Assembly: GCA_016783145.1 (NCBI GenBank)
Contig: JADHXD010000033.1
Span: 1-38,801, forward strand
DNA length: 38,801 nucleotides
Origin: Anaerolineae bacterium
Lineage (GTDB): Bacteria; Chloroflexota; Anaerolineae; JAFGEY01
Direction of reading: 5' to 3'
Below are positions 15,783-23,610 of the stretch, in pieces. The notes under the pieces are model-generated. The model was not told the origin of the DNA. It saw only the letters and a list, made by a program, of their open reading frames with translations, and searched no databases. Both the position numbers and the translations under genes were made by a program. Each line of letters begins with the position of its first letter. Position 1 is the stretch's first letter.

Positions 15783-16976
15783 ATGGAGCGTAGCATTCTC
15801 TGCTTCTCCTCCACCGACTGGGATGGCATCTGGGGGAGCCGCCAGCAGGTTATGCTCCGTTTCGCCCGACGGGGCTACAGCGTTCTGTTTGTTGAGCGGC
15901 CAGCCGGACCGGAGCATCTGCTGCGCTATCCGGACCTCCGCTGGCGCAAACTACGCCGCTGGCGCGAAGGCCTTCGTTCTGTTGCTGGCAATCTCTGGAT
16001 TGCCAGCCTTCCGCTGCTCCTGCCGGGGCGGTACTACTCGTCGGCCATCAACCGGATCAACCAGCGGCTCACCATACGCTGGTCATCTCGCTATGTGAGC
16101 AAACTGGGCTTCTCTTCGCCCATCCTTTGGCTCTACAACCCCGAGCAAGGCCAGCTCATCGGGCAGTTTGGTGAGCGCTTGAGCGTATATCACTGCATCG
16201 ACGAGTTCGCGGCGGGGACGGCGGGTCGCAAGCGGCGTGTCATCTCTGCGCTGGAAGCTGAGCTCCTGTGTAGGGCAGACATCGTCTTTGCCAACTCCAG
16301 CCTTACGTATGAGAACAAACGCCTCTTCAACGAGCATACGTACCGTATCCCGAGTGGTGCCGATGTGGAGCACTTTGCACGGGCGTTCGTGGACCCAGAA
16401 CGTCCGAGTGCAGCGCTTCCTTTGCATCCGGCTGTAGCTGAGATTCCGCATCCGATCGCTGGCTATATCGGAAATGTGGACAACAGAATCGATACTGAGC
16501 TCCTGGCGACCGCTGCGCTTGAGCTCCCAGACTGGCAGTTCGTCCTTGTGGGTCAGACCTACCCTCAGTCTGCGGACCTTGGTGCTTTGATGCGATGTCA
16601 CAACGTCCACTTTTTGGGCAGCTTCCCTTTTGAGCAAGTGCCGGCGCTCGTGCAGGCGATGGACGTGTGCCTGCTACCGTACGTCCCCGGTGAGGTAACG
16701 CGCTACCGCAGCCCACTCAAGTTGTACGAGTATCTGGCTGCGGGCAAGCCCATCGTGAGCACGGACCAGCCGGAGGTGGGCGAGTTTTCGGCATGGGTAA
16801 AGATCGCGGTCACTCCGGAGGAGTTTGTGGCTGCCATTCCACGTGCTTTGGAGGACGACTGTCTTCAGAAGCGTCGCGGGCGTGTGCAGGTCGCTCAGAT
16901 ACACTCTTGGGATCGCCGGGTGGATGAGATGGAGCGGCTTATGTGGGCGTACCTAGAGACAAAAGATGCCCGATAG
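15783..16976 (+). CDS. Glycosyltransferase (GT4/TuaH-like)
   Basis: A 397-aa protein from the ATG at 15783 (MERSILCFSSTDWDGIWGS); the frame is open further upstream but overlaps the previous gene and lacks family similarity. The N-terminus matches glycosyltransferases that begin with SSxDWD and continue RQQVMLRFARRGYSVLFVERP. The C-terminal half has GYIGNVDNRID and RYRSPLKLYEYLAAGKPIVST, where the usual first Glu of EX7E is not conserved, as is normal in this branch. It follows the enolase-like gene by 16 bases. Donor and acceptor unknown. Confidence 0.8.
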   Translation: MERSILCFSSTDWDGIWGSRQQVMLRFARRGYSVLFVERPAGPEHLLRYPDLRWRKLRRWREGLRSVAGNLWIASLPLLLPGRYYSSAINRINQRLTIRWSSRYVSKLGFSSPILWLYNPEQGQLIGQFGERLSVYHCIDEFAAGTAGRKRRVISALEAELLCRADIVFANSSLTYENKRLFNEHTYRIPSGADVEHFARAFVDPERPSAALPLHPAVAEIPHPIAGYIGNVDNRIDTELLATAALELPDWQFVLVGQTYPQSADLGALMRCHNVHFLGSFPFEQVPALVQAMDVCLLPYVPGEVTRYRSPLKLYEYLAAGKPIVSTDQPEVGEFSAWVKIAVTPEEFVAAIPRALEDDCLQKRRGRVQVAQIHSWDRRVDEMERLMWAYLETKDAR

Positions 16977-17259
16977 CGCTACGGGGATGGGCACTACCGG
17001 CAGGGCTGTGCTACCAAGGTACAGGGCAACATAGCTGGCCATCCTGGCGCTTTCTCTCAGGTTCAGACGGGGGATGTTCCTCGCGGTCCTGTCAGCGGTG
17101 TCTTTTCGAGTCGATGTCTCCGACGTTGAGTGACCTTGAGACACGAGGTGGCACCAAGTCAGCTCGTGGACTGCTGATAGCAGTCAGGTCACAACCAAAG
17201 GCTTGGAGCCTGAGGCTTCAGCGGCCTCTGGAGCCTGGATCACATAGGGATTGTGGCTG
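16977..17259 (+). other. Gap without a gene, with two adjacent hairpins
   Basis: About 280 bases between two glycosyltransferase genes with no convincing coding frame. At 17142-17168 CACGAG pairs with CTCGTG across 15 bases, and directly next to it, 17169-17185, GACTGCT-GAT-AGCAGTC is a perfect 7-bp hairpin. No U-run follows, so it is not a standard terminator. The segment could be a structured leader for the downstream glycosyltransferase or debris from the replacement event inferred nearby. Confidence 0.5.
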
Positions 17260-18405
17260 ATGGATGGTGGTTTGCTGAGGACCAGGGTATGCTACCTCAT
17301 CACTGAACTCAATGTCGGGGGCGCGGAGAAGGTGGTTCTGAGACTTGCCACTCTCCTCCCAGAAGACCGCTATGATGTCTTGGTCGCTTGCCTGTATGAC
17401 CCGGGCCCGGTAGCCGACGAGATAAGGGCCGCCGGCGTGCCGGTAGTGGATCTCAGCATGCGCAACAAGGTCGACCTGCGAGCTGTCTTCCGCCTGTACG
17501 AGCTTTTGCGCAGTCGGAACATTCAGATCCTGCATGCCCACATGTTCCATGCCAATCTGCTGGCAGCCGTCGTCGGCCGGATCGCCAATGTCCCTGTCGT
17601 CATCGCCACAAGGCATACGGTGGAGATGGGGGGAGCGGCAAGAGAATGGGTCAACTGTGTGACCGTTGCCCTGTGTGACGCGATGGTGGTTGTGTCCAAC
17701 CAAGTCCACGAACTTCAGCTTCGACAGCCTTGGATAGACCCGACCAAGCTTGTCGTGATTCCGAACGGAGTGCCCGTTGAGACAGCCACCTGCTGTAGCC
17801 CAGAAAGCACTCAGGCACTCAGACAGGAGTGGGGCATCGATGCGGATGTGTTGGTGGTGGGCACCGTAGCACGCCTTGGTCCAGAAAAGGGACACGCCTA
17901 TCTCCTTGAGGCGGCCGCAGAGGTGCTCAAGCAGGTGCTGCAGACCAGGCTGTTGTTGGTAGGGGATGGCCCAATGCGGTCCCAGCTGGAGGGCAGAGCC
18001 AAAGCTCTCGGCGTGGCAGATTCGATCGTCTTTGCCGGATTGCGTCACGATGTCCCGACGATCCTCTCCCTCTTCGATCTCTTTGTTCTTCCATCGTTGT
18101 GGGAGGGCCTGCCGATGGCCGTTCTGGAAGCGATGGCTGCCGGACTGCCGGTCGTGGCGACCGCTGTGGGGGGCACGCCGGAAGTGGTGGTGGACGGGGT
18201 CACCGGGCTACTTGTGCCGCCCGGCGATCCGGACGCCTTGGCCGAGGCGATCTTCCGCCTGCTGCGCGACCCGGACCTGCGGCAGCGGATGGGACAGGCA
18301 GGGCGCGAGCGAGTGGTGGAGCGTTTTTCCGCGGAGCGCATGGTCGAACGCACGGAGCAGCTCTACGAGCAGCTACTGGCGGAGAAGGGGCTGGCTCAAA
18401 GGTGA
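17260..18405 (+). CDS. GT4-family glycosyltransferase, mosaic in composition
   Basis: A 381-aa GT-B enzyme from ATG 17260 (TTG 17251 and TTG 17272 are alternatives). NVGGAEKVV (18-26) is the N-terminal loop, VARLGPEKGH and GDGPMR mark the nucleotide-sugar half, and E282-GLPMAVL-E290 is a complete EX7E motif. The gene is about 57-62% GC up to roughly 18115 and then 68-73% to its end; the switch coincides with the EX7E codons. The C-terminal tail (QLYEQLLAEKGL) closely resembles that of the glycosyltransferase at 19376 (QLYEDLLARKGL). The gene is probably a chimera formed by recombination but remains intact and likely functional. Confidence 0.85.
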   Translation: MDGGLLRTRVCYLITELNVGGAEKVVLRLATLLPEDRYDVLVACLYDPGPVADEIRAAGVPVVDLSMRNKVDLRAVFRLYELLRSRNIQILHAHMFHANLLAAVVGRIANVPVVIATRHTVEMGGAAREWVNCVTVALCDAMVVVSNQVHELQLRQPWIDPTKLVVIPNGVPVETATCCSPESTQALRQEWGIDADVLVVGTVARLGPEKGHAYLLEAAAEVLKQVLQTRLLLVGDGPMRSQLEGRAKALGVADSIVFAGLRHDVPTILSLFDLFVLPSLWEGLPMAVLEAMAAGLPVVATAVGGTPEVVVDGVTGLLVPPGDPDALAEAIFRLLRDPDLRQRMGQAGRERVVERFSAERMVERTEQLYEQLLAEKGLAQR

Positions 18406-18435
18406 CACCCCGTTATCTGTGGTGAGGAGGAACCC

Positions 18436-19374
18436 TTGACGACCTACCTGGTTACCGGCGGAGCCGGGTTCATCGGCTCCAACATCGTCGCCGTGCTCGT
18501 CGGGGGGGGCGAACACGTGCGCGTGCTGGACAATTACTCCACGGGGCAGCAGGAGAACCTGGCCCCGGTGCTCGAGCGCATCGAGCTCGTCGAAGGCGAC
18601 CTGCGCGACCTGGAGACGTGCCGGCGGGCGGTAGAGGGGGTCGAATACGTGCTGCACCAGGGGGCCGTGCCCTCGGTCCAGCGCAGCGTGGACGACCCGC
18701 TGGCGAGCAACGAGGCGAACGTGGACGGGACGCTGAACCTGCTCGTCGCCGCGCGGGACGCAGGTGTGCGCCGGGTGGTGTACGCTTCGTCCTCGTCCGT
18801 CTATGGGGATTCGCCGGCGCTGCCCAAGCGCGAGGACATGCCCACGGCGCCCAAGTCACCGTATGCCACGTCCAAGCTGGCCGCGGAGCACTACTGCCGG
18901 GCTTTCACCGAGGTCTATGGGCTGGAGACGGTGAGCCTGCGCTACTTTAACGTCTTTGGCCCGCGCCAGGACCCGGCGTCCGAGTACTCGGCGGTGATCC
19001 CGCTGTTCATCGGGGCCATGCTGGCGGGGAGACGGCCCACGGTCTACGGCGACGGACTTCAGTCGCGCGATTTCACCTACGTGGACAACAACGTGCAGGC
19101 GAACCTGCTGGCGGCCACAGCGCCCGGCGTGGCGGGGCAGACGTTCAACATCGCCTGCGGGGAGCGGTACTCGCTGCTCGACCTGATCGCTGCCCTGAAC
19201 CGCATCCTCGGCACCGGCATCGAGCCCCTCTTCGGCCCTCCACGCCCGGGAGACGTCAAGCACTCGCTGGCGGACATCACCCGGGCGCAGGAAGAGTTGG
19301 GCTATGCGGTCACCGTCAGTTTTGAGGAGGGGCTGGAAAGGACCGTGGCCTGGTATCGAGACCGTGGAAGATAG
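18436..19374 (+). CDS. NAD-dependent UDP-sugar 4-epimerase
   Basis: A 312-aa extended short-chain dehydrogenase: TGGAGFIGS (7-15) binds NAD, SSSVYGD (119-125) and Y143-x3-K147 (YATSK) are catalytic, and LRYFNVFGPRQDP is typical of UDP-glucose/UDP-GlcNAc 4-epimerases. LDNYSTGQQENL after the first strand is closest in style to UDP-N-acetylglucosamine/UDP-glucuronate 4-epimerases (WbpP/Gne-like); substrate choice remains open. The start is TTG 18436 behind GAGGAGGAA at ideal spacing. GC is about 70%, like the outer part of the locus. It supplies an activated sugar for the glycosyltransferases on either side. Confidence 0.85.
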   Translation: MTTYLVTGGAGFIGSNIVAVLVGGGEHVRVLDNYSTGQQENLAPVLERIELVEGDLRDLETCRRAVEGVEYVLHQGAVPSVQRSVDDPLASNEANVDGTLNLLVAARDAGVRRVVYASSSSVYGDSPALPKREDMPTAPKSPYATSKLAAEHYCRAFTEVYGLETVSLRYFNVFGPRQDPASEYSAVIPLFIGAMLAGRRPTVYGDGLQSRDFTYVDNNVQANLLAATAPGVAGQTFNIACGERYSLLDLIAALNRILGTGIEPLFGPPRPGDVKHSLADITRAQEELGYAVTVSFEEGLERTVAWYRDRGR

Positions 19375-19375
19375 A

Positions 19376-20533
19376 GTGCGTGTGTTGCAGGTCATCACCC
19401 GCCTGATCATCGGCGGGGCGCAAGAGACGGTCATGCTCACCGCAGATATGCTCCCGCGGTCACGGTGGGCGGTGGATGTCCTCTCCGGCCCACAGACCGG
19501 GAGCGAGGGCAGCCTGATCGAGCAGGTCCGCGCCCGGGGCATCCCGTTGACCATCGAGCCGGCGCTGGTGCGCGAGGTGAGCTCGCTGAAGGACCTGCTG
19601 GTCGTGGTTCGGCTGACCCGCTTCATCCGGCGTGGAAGGTACCACGTCGTGCACACCAACAGCTCCAAGGCGGGTATCGTGGGGCGCTGGGCTGCGTGGT
19701 TCGCCTGTACGCCGGTCATCGTCCACACTGTGCACGGATGGGGGCACCACGACAGCCAACATCCAGTGGTCCGCACCCTTTACGTCCTGCTGGAACGGCT
19801 CACGCAGCGGCTTACCGATGTGCTGATCGTCGTCTCGCCCCTGAATACAGAAAAGGGTCTGGCTGATGGCATCGCCAGCGCGGGAAAGTACATGACCATC
19901 CGCAGTGGGGTCGAGCTAGATCGCTTTCTCCATCCTCTCCGAGGACGAGAGGAGATGCGCGCCGAACTGGGCATCCCTCAAGAAGCCCCTGTTGTGGGGA
20001 CTGTGGCGCGCTTTTCGCCGCAGAAGGCACCGCTCGACTGGATCGAGGCCTGTCGGATCATCGCTGAGGCCATCCCAGAGGCACACTGTGTCTACGTGGG
20101 CGATGGCCCGATGCGCCCCCAAGCCGAGGCAGCCATCCGCGAGGCGGGACTGGCCGATCGTTGCCACCTCACTGGCTTGCGGCCGGACGTGCCCGAACTC
20201 CTGACGACCTTTGACGTCTTTGCTCTCTCTTCGCTGTGGGAGGGCTTGCCCCGCGTGTTGGTCCAGGCTATGGCCGCCGGTCTGCCGGTTGTGGCTACGG
20301 CGATCGACGGCAACGTCGAGGCCGTGCTCGACGGCGTCACCGGGCGGTTGGTGCCCCCTGCAGACCCGCCCGCGCTGGCCCGGGCGGCGATCGAGATGCT
20401 TCGTGACGCGGAACTTGCCGCACGGATGGGACGGGAAGGCCGCGCGCGCGTAGAGGAGTACGGGGCAGAGCGCATGGTGGCGCAGATCGCCCAGCTCTAC
20501 GAGGACCTGCTGGCTCGAAAAGGGCTCCGATAG
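19376..20533 (+). CDS. GT4-family glycosyltransferase (EX7Q variant)
   Basis: A 385-aa GT-B enzyme. GTG 19376 lies one base past the epimerase stop with GGAAG 5 bases upstream; GTG 19364 is an alternative. The N-terminus reads VITRLIIGGAQETV, with HTNSSKAGIVGRWAAW characteristic of the lipopolysaccharide/EPS branch. The C-terminal half has VARFSPQKAPLD, GDGPMR and WEGLPRVLVQAMAAGLPVV, where the second Glu of EX7E is Gln. It is the last plus-strand gene of the polysaccharide locus and is followed by a hairpin-rich spacer facing convergent genes. Confidence 0.84.
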   Translation: MRVLQVITRLIIGGAQETVMLTADMLPRSRWAVDVLSGPQTGSEGSLIEQVRARGIPLTIEPALVREVSSLKDLLVVVRLTRFIRRGRYHVVHTNSSKAGIVGRWAAWFACTPVIVHTVHGWGHHDSQHPVVRTLYVLLERLTQRLTDVLIVVSPLNTEKGLADGIASAGKYMTIRSGVELDRFLHPLRGREEMRAELGIPQEAPVVGTVARFSPQKAPLDWIEACRIIAEAIPEAHCVYVGDGPMRPQAEAAIREAGLADRCHLTGLRPDVPELLTTFDVFALSSLWEGLPRVLVQAMAAGLPVVATAIDGNVEAVLDGVTGRLVPPADPPALARAAIEMLRDAELAARMGREGRARVEEYGAERMVAQIAQLYEDLLARKGLR

Positions 20534-20576
20534 CCCCCTCCGCGTTAGGCGTGTCTCAGTGCCTCAGTCCCTCGAA

Positions 20577-20660
20577 CCACTGAAGCACTGAACGGGATGA
20601 AGCCACTGAGGGGCTGTCGGTCAGCAGAGATCACTTTCAGTGCTTTCAGCGCCTCAGTGG
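20577..20660. terminator. Imperfect inverted repeat between convergent genes
   Basis: The left arm (20577-20611) contains CACTGAAG, CACTGAAC and CCACTGAGG; the right arm (20635-20660) reads TTCAGTGCTTTCAGC and then GCCTCAGTGG. TTCAGTGC pairs with GCACTGAA and CCTCAGTGG with CCACTGAGG, giving a long bulged hairpin. There is no U-run, but its position between convergent genes suggests a bidirectional terminator. The repeated CACTGAR units make it look repeat-derived. Confidence 0.5.
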
Positions 20661-20682
20661 TTGCCTCCGTCTTTCCTCCGCT

Positions 20683-22218
20683 CTACTGCCGCTCGTACAC
20701 CCCCAGGAACGCCTTGAGCTCGGGATCGTCGGTCCAGGGAAGGTCGACCCGCTCGTAGCTGAAGGCAGAGAGCCAGTCAAAGGCTGTGCCATAGATGATG
20801 ATGTAGTCGGGTTGGGCGAGGTAGATGACGTAATCCATATCCATCTTCTCATGGCCCGGCGTGCCTCTGCCCATGTCCTCCACCTGCCGATGGGCGATGT
20901 TCAGATCGTTCAGCCCGAACAGGTCGAGCGCCCTCAGGTCCGAGTAGAAGGGCATCTGCCCGGCAGCATCCACGGCGATGTAGGTGTCGCCCGGGACGTG
21001 GTCGTGCAGCCACACTCCCATCGCCGTGCGCGCCCGTCCCGCCAGCCGGGCATCAAAGGGGTCGAGAAAGAGGCCCTTTTCGCCCTTCAGGGAGGACCCG
21101 ACGAATAGACCGCCCGCCAGGGCGGCGACCACGACCGCGGCTGCAGCGCTCCGGACCCACCCGGGCAGGGCCCGTCTCCGGCTCAGCAGCCCGGCGATCC
21201 ACTCCCCGGCGACGAGCAGCCCACCCGCCAGCAGGAGGTAGAAGAGGGGCAGGACGGGCACGAAAAACCGGCCCACCGACCAATCCCCTCCCACGTACGC
21301 GATGTATGCTGTGTACACGATGACGATCAGCACAAAGTAGCTGCTCCACGCACGCCAGCGGCGCTGGAAGAGAGGGAGGGTGGAGACGAGCAGCGGCACG
21401 GCACCGAGATGGATGCGGACAAAGGTGCCCACGTAGGCCAGGCCTCGTTCGCGCTGCGCGGCGCTGTCCCCCAGCGTCACCTTGGCGTAGAAGGTGTTGG
21501 GTAGGGGATAGCCATAGTACCGCCAGCGGAACGCGAACCACGGCACCCAAAGCAGGGCGAATAGGCCCAGCCTGCGCCAGTCCTGGAGGGTAGCGAGTCG
21601 ACGATCGCGGATCATGCGCGTGCCGACCTGGTGGAGGCCGGTCAGAGCGTAGATCAGGAGCCCCTCGGGGCGAGTCATGGAGGCCAGGGCGAACCAGGCC
21701 CCGGAGAGGGGCAGGGCGGCCGGGTCTCGCATCTCGCGCAGGTAGGCCAGGCCTCCGCCGAGGACCAGGAAGGCAAACAGGGGCGCCTCCAGTCCCCCGA
21801 CGGCCCACAGGGCAAAGGAGCCGTCGGCAGCCAGGAGCAGGGCGGCGATCGGGCCCAGCCAGCCCCCGCTCTCTGTCTTCCCGGCAAAGAGGCCGACGAG
21901 GGCGATGCCCCCCAGCGCCCAGAGGACGCCCAGCACGAGGGAGACTGCTCCCACGGGCAGCTTGAGCCAAAAGGCGGGGATGAGCATCACCGTCCACAGG
22001 AAATTGGTATAGCCTTCCACCCGGCGTTCGCCGGCGTTGAAGGTCAGCCCGTGCCCGCGAGCGGCATTGAGTGCGTAGCGGAAAGAGATGTAGGCGTCGT
22101 CCACGGCGTCATAGTCCATCAGCGAGCCGTAGAACAGGGCGTGCGAGAGGAGCAGGGCAGCGGCGAGAACCAGGTAGGTCGTCGGGCAGCGCAGGGCGTC
22201 GAGCAGACGGGGTTTCAT
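20683..22218 (-). CDS. GT-C-type membrane glycosyltransferase
   Basis: A 511-aa integral membrane protein with about 10-12 hydrophobic segments and a soluble C-terminal part. The first periplasmic loop carries [15 protein letters not shown], then [11 protein letters not shown]: the double acidic DD followed by ISFRYA and EGYTN is the signature of the GT-C branch that includes mycobacterial AftB-like arabinosyltransferases. Such enzymes use polyprenyl-phosphate sugars outside the membrane. The ATG at 22218 is preferred; a TTG at 22230 is possible, and neither has a clean ribosome-binding site. It lies 18 bases after rsgA and probably shares its transcript. The specific sugar is unknown. Confidence 0.8.
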   Translation of the reverse strand: MKPRLLDALRCPTTYLVLAAALLLSHALFYGSLMDYDAVDDAYISFRYALNAARGHGLTFNAGERRVEGYTNFLWTVMLIPAFWLKLPVGAVSLVLGVLWALGGIALVGLFAGKTESGGWLGPIAALLLAADGSFALWAVGGLEAPLFAFLVLGGGLAYLREMRDPAALPLSGAWFALASMTRPEGLLIYALTGLHQVGTRMIRDRRLATLQDWRRLGLFALLWVPWFAFRWRYYGYPLPNTFYAKVTLGDSAAQRERGLAYVGTFVRIHLGAVPLLVSTLPLFQRRWRAWSSYFVLIVIVYTAYIAYVGGDWSVGRFFVPVLPLFYLLLAGGLLVAGEWIAGLLSRRRALPGWVRSAAAAVVVAALAGGLFVGSSLKGEKGLFLDPFDARLAGRARTAMGVWLHDHVPGDTYIAVDAAGQMPFYSDLRALDLFGLNDLNIAHRQVEDMGRGTPGHEKMDMDYVIYLAQPDYIIIYGTAFDWLSAFSYERVDLPWTDDPELKAFLGVYERQ

Positions 22219-22236
22219 CGCGGGGAACAAGGTCCT

Positions 22237-23391
22237 CTACTCGGTATAGTACTCGGGCAGGCTCTCATAGATCGCCTGGTAGCTGGCGTAGCGAGACCAG
22301 GCCAGGCGCTCCTCCTCGACGGCCTCGACCACCGCGCACCCGGGTTCGTGCGTGTGCGTGCAGTCGTTGAACTGGCACTCCCCGGCCAGGGCGGCGATCT
22401 CGGGGTAGTAGAGCACCAGCTCGTGACGGTGCACGGTGACCAGCCCGAGCTCGCGGATGCCCGGCGTATCGACCACGTAGCCGCCCCCGTGCAGCCTGAG
22501 GAGCGAAACCTGGGAGGTCGTGTGGCGCCCTTCGCCGCTGTAGTAGCTGACCTCGGCGACCTGGAGCTCCAGATCCGGCTGGACCGCCATCAGCAGCGTG
22601 GACTTGCCCACGCCGGACAGCCCGGCAAGGACGGTCTCGTGTCCGACGAGGCACTCGCGGAGCTGGTCCAAGCCACGCCCGGTGACCGCGCTGGTGTACA
22701 GGACGGTGTACCCCAGGGCCTCGTAGAGGGCCATTTCCCGGTGGCAGTCCTCCTCGTTTTCGGCCAAGTCGATCTTGTTCAGGCAGATCAGGGGGGTCAT
22801 GTTGCCTTCAGCGGCAGCGATAAGGTAGCGGTCGATCAGCTCCAGCCAGATCGCCGGCTCCTCCCAGGCGGCGACGATGATCAGTTGGTCCACGTTGGAG
22901 ACGATGATCTGGCTCAGGTCTTCGTTGGTCACGTCGGGGCGGGCGAGCACGGTACGCCGCGGCAGCACGCGCTCGATGACCCCGTGTCCGCCCTCGCCGA
23001 GGGAGATGAACACCTGGTCTCCGACGGCGACGACATTCGTGTAGCCAGTGTGCGAAGCACTCAACGACCCCCGCACCCCACAGAGCACAAGCTCCGACCC
23101 CAGGTCCACCTGGTAGGCGCTGGTGCTGATCTGGGTGACCACGCTGCGGCGCCAGCCCGCCGGAACCTCGTTTATCTCGGGCTCTGGCTCAGACCCGTAC
23201 CTGAGCTCACCCTCGACCTTGGTCCACAGCTTGACGCGTTCTTCTTCCCTGCTCCTGGGCAGGATGCGCTCCTGGCGCGGGAGCTCGCGGTCGACCTCCT
23301 CGATCTCTCCTCGGAGCACACGGGCCTTCCAACTGTGGTCGCGGGCTATCTTGGGTTTTCGATTCGCCTTGATCTTTGTTTTCTTGGCCAA
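22237..23391 (-). CDS. rsgA: Ribosome small-subunit-dependent GTPase A (RsgA)
   Basis: A 384-aa circularly permuted GTPase that assists late 30S maturation. An OB-fold domain (about 80-150) comes first, then motifs in permuted order: NKID (205-208, G4), GLSGVGKST (257-265, G1) and DTPG (308-311, G3), and a C-terminal zinc site C339-x4-C344-x-H346-x5-C352. A basic N-terminal extension of about 75 residues is longer than in most RsgA proteins. The start is TTG 23391 with GGAG 5 bases upstream. A strong promoter lies just ahead at 23435-23463. Confidence 0.95.
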   Translation of the reverse strand: MAKKTKIKANRKPKIARDHSWKARVLRGEIEEVDRELPRQERILPRSREEERVKLWTKVEGELRYGSEPEPEINEVPAGWRRSVVTQISTSAYQVDLGSELVLCGVRGSLSASHTGYTNVVAVGDQVFISLGEGGHGVIERVLPRRTVLARPDVTNEDLSQIIVSNVDQLIIVAAWEEPAIWLELIDRYLIAAAEGNMTPLICLNKIDLAENEEDCHREMALYEALGYTVLYTSAVTGRGLDQLRECLVGHETVLAGLSGVGKSTLLMAVQPDLELQVAEVSYYSGEGRHTTSQVSLLRLHGGGYVVDTPGIRELGLVTVHRHELVLYYPEIAALAGECQFNDCTHTHEPGCAVVEAVEEERLAWSRYASYQAIYESLPEYYTE

Positions 23392-23434
23392 GGAATCTCC
23401 ACTGACGGCTCGTAGGGCTTGTCTCTACGCTGCG

Positions 23435-23463
23435 AGTATATCATGTTTGCCTGTCCCTGACAA
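23435..23463 (-). promoter_or_regulatory. rsgA promoter
   Basis: On the minus strand TTGTCA (23463-23458), a 17-bp spacer and TATACT (23440-23435) form a near-consensus sigma70 promoter about 45 bases upstream of the rsgA TTG. Its -35 box is 2 bases away from the -35 box of the divergent pdtaS promoter. Confidence 0.8.
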
Positions 23464-23465
23464 AG

Positions 23466-23495
23466 TTGCCCGGTGGCGCTCAGGCGTGGTATAAT
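23466..23495 (+). promoter_or_regulatory. pdtaS promoter
   Basis: TTGCCC (23466-23471), an 18-bp spacer and a perfect TATAAT (23490-23495). It gives a leader of about 110 bases before the sensor-kinase start. Confidence 0.75.
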
Positions 23496-23610
23496 CGTGC
23501 AAGGTCAAAGGAACGTCGAGGCACAGCCACCACACAGGCTAGTTGCCATACTGAGTCCTTTGTGATAGACTTGGGCCTCGCGTGTGTGCGCCAATGATGT
23601 CGAGAGAGCG

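Noticed and set aside
16953-17144. Minus-strand 63-codon frame whose product has a hydrophobic stretch (MASYVALYLGSTALPVV), a possible relic of a membrane protein such as a polymerase
   Set aside because: It is too short, overlaps the end of a real gene, and has no ribosome-binding site or recognisable family; kept only as a remark.
17145-17160. GAGGTGGCACCAAG in the gap before the chimeric glycosyltransferase resembles a T-box antiterminator core
   Set aside because: No stem I, specifier loop, terminator or aminoacyl-tRNA/amino-acid gene accompanies it; the match is probably chance.
21631-23415. A plus-strand open frame of about 590 codons
   Set aside because: It runs antisense to the GT-C glycosyltransferase and rsgA, both certain genes, and its product is low-complexity Gly, Gln and Ala.
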